Assembly: GCA_029267645.1 (NCBI GenBank)
Contig: JAJUIM010000122.1
Span: forward strand, 1-6,107
Reading direction: 5' to 3'
From: Microbacterium sp.
GTDB taxonomy: Bacteria > Actinomycetota > Actinomycetes > Actinomycetales > Microbacteriaceae
DNA: 6,107 nucleotides
The notes under the pieces are model-generated. The model did no database searches. It was not told the DNA's origin and was given only the letters and a program-made list of their open reading frames with translations. Within the stretch, counting starts at the first letter, position 1. The number at the start of each line of letters is the position of its first letter. This document shows, piece by piece, positions 5,748-6,107 of this stretch. The position numbers and the translations under genes are program-made.

Positions 5748-6107
5748 TCACCCCGCGTTCCACAGGTCGCGGAAGAAGGCGATCCGCGCGCGATCCGGCG
5801 CCGCGCCGTACCCCGCGTACACGTCGTCCTCGAACCCCTCGCCGTAGTTCCACACCGTGCTCATCGACAGCACGGCGAGGTCGGCCCACGGATCCCCGAC
5901 GCCGAGTGCCCCGAGGTCGACGTGCGCCGTCGCGCGGCCGTCCTCGCCGAGGAGCGTGTTGGGCGCGCACGCGTCGCCGTGGCAGACGACGAGGCGCGAT
6001 GGGCCCGGATCCGCCGCCGCGAGCCGCGCGCGCTCGGACGCGTCGGCGACGCGCGCGATCCGCGCGGCGGTGGACCACTCCCACGGGCACTCCGCGACGG
6101 GCAGCGC
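5748..6107 (-). CDS. APH(3')-like aminoglycoside phosphotransferase, C-terminal part (partial at right edge)
   Basis: On the minus strand the frame is open from the right edge to a TGA at 5750-5748, giving 119 residues; the start is beyond the window. It carries the catalytic loop of the aminoglycoside/choline kinase fold: VVCHGDACAPNTLL, with the HGD at 5973-5981 and the Asn at 5958-5960. Next comes the metal-binding Asp (5916-5918) in HVDLGALGVGDPWADLAVL. The C-terminus APDRARIAFFRDLWNAG matches the APH(3') pattern, including the R-I-A-F-x-R helix. Such enzymes transfer phosphate from ATP (or GTP) to the 3'-hydroxyl of kanamycin/neomycin-type drugs. Chromosomal relatives in actinobacteria are common and may act on other small molecules, so resistance is not implied. 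It converges on the rhodanese gene with seven bases between the stops. Base composition matches the rest of the window, so recent transfer is not suggested. Confidence 0.85.
   Translation of the reverse strand, partial: ALPVAECPWEWSTAARIARVADASERARLAAADPGPSRLVVCHGDACAPNTLLGEDGRATAHVDLGALGVGDPWADLAVLSMSTVWNYGEGFEDDVYAGYGAAPDRARIAFFRDLWNAG

Overview
The window is very GC-rich coding DNA with strong G/C preference at third codon positions. It reads as an actinobacterial chromosome, most likely a Microbacteriaceae-type member of the Micrococcales. Supporting this are an lhr-nei pair like the one in mycobacteria, TAnnnT -10 boxes placed for leaderless transcription, and a CsoR-type operator. The genus assignment is inference. 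No exciting unknown system is visible; the interest lies in small-scale structure.

Left part (1-2789): the C-terminal 670 residues of an Lhr-type DNA repair helicase run in from the left edge. They overlap by one base (ATGA) with a complete Fpg/Nei-family DNA glycosylase. The two form a translationally coupled DNA repair operon. The lhr part carries an unusual AT-richer block with perfect inverted repeats (about 196-267) that encodes a disordered linker.

Middle (2790-3060): a decayed SRPBCC/AHSA1-like gene remains. It keeps its leaderless promoter, start and first ~41 codons, and its last ~12 codons survive in another frame. A compact metal-responsive promoter with a CsoR-like pseudo-palindrome follows.

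Right part (3061-5740): this promoter drives a 743-residue P1B-3 (CopB-type, CPH motif) copper-transporting ATPase with a 21-histidine N-terminal tail built from tandem repeats. Forty-three bases downstream is a single-domain rhodanese with its own apparent leaderless promoter. A 7-bp inverted repeat spans the copB stop codon between them. The ATPase would export copper (or silver); the rhodanese could handle sulfane sulfur, but a functional link is only suggested by position.

Right edge (5748-6107, minus strand): the C-terminal 119 residues of an APH(3')-like aminoglycoside phosphotransferase converge tail-to-tail on the rhodanese gene, with a 7-base gap. Its start lies outside the window.
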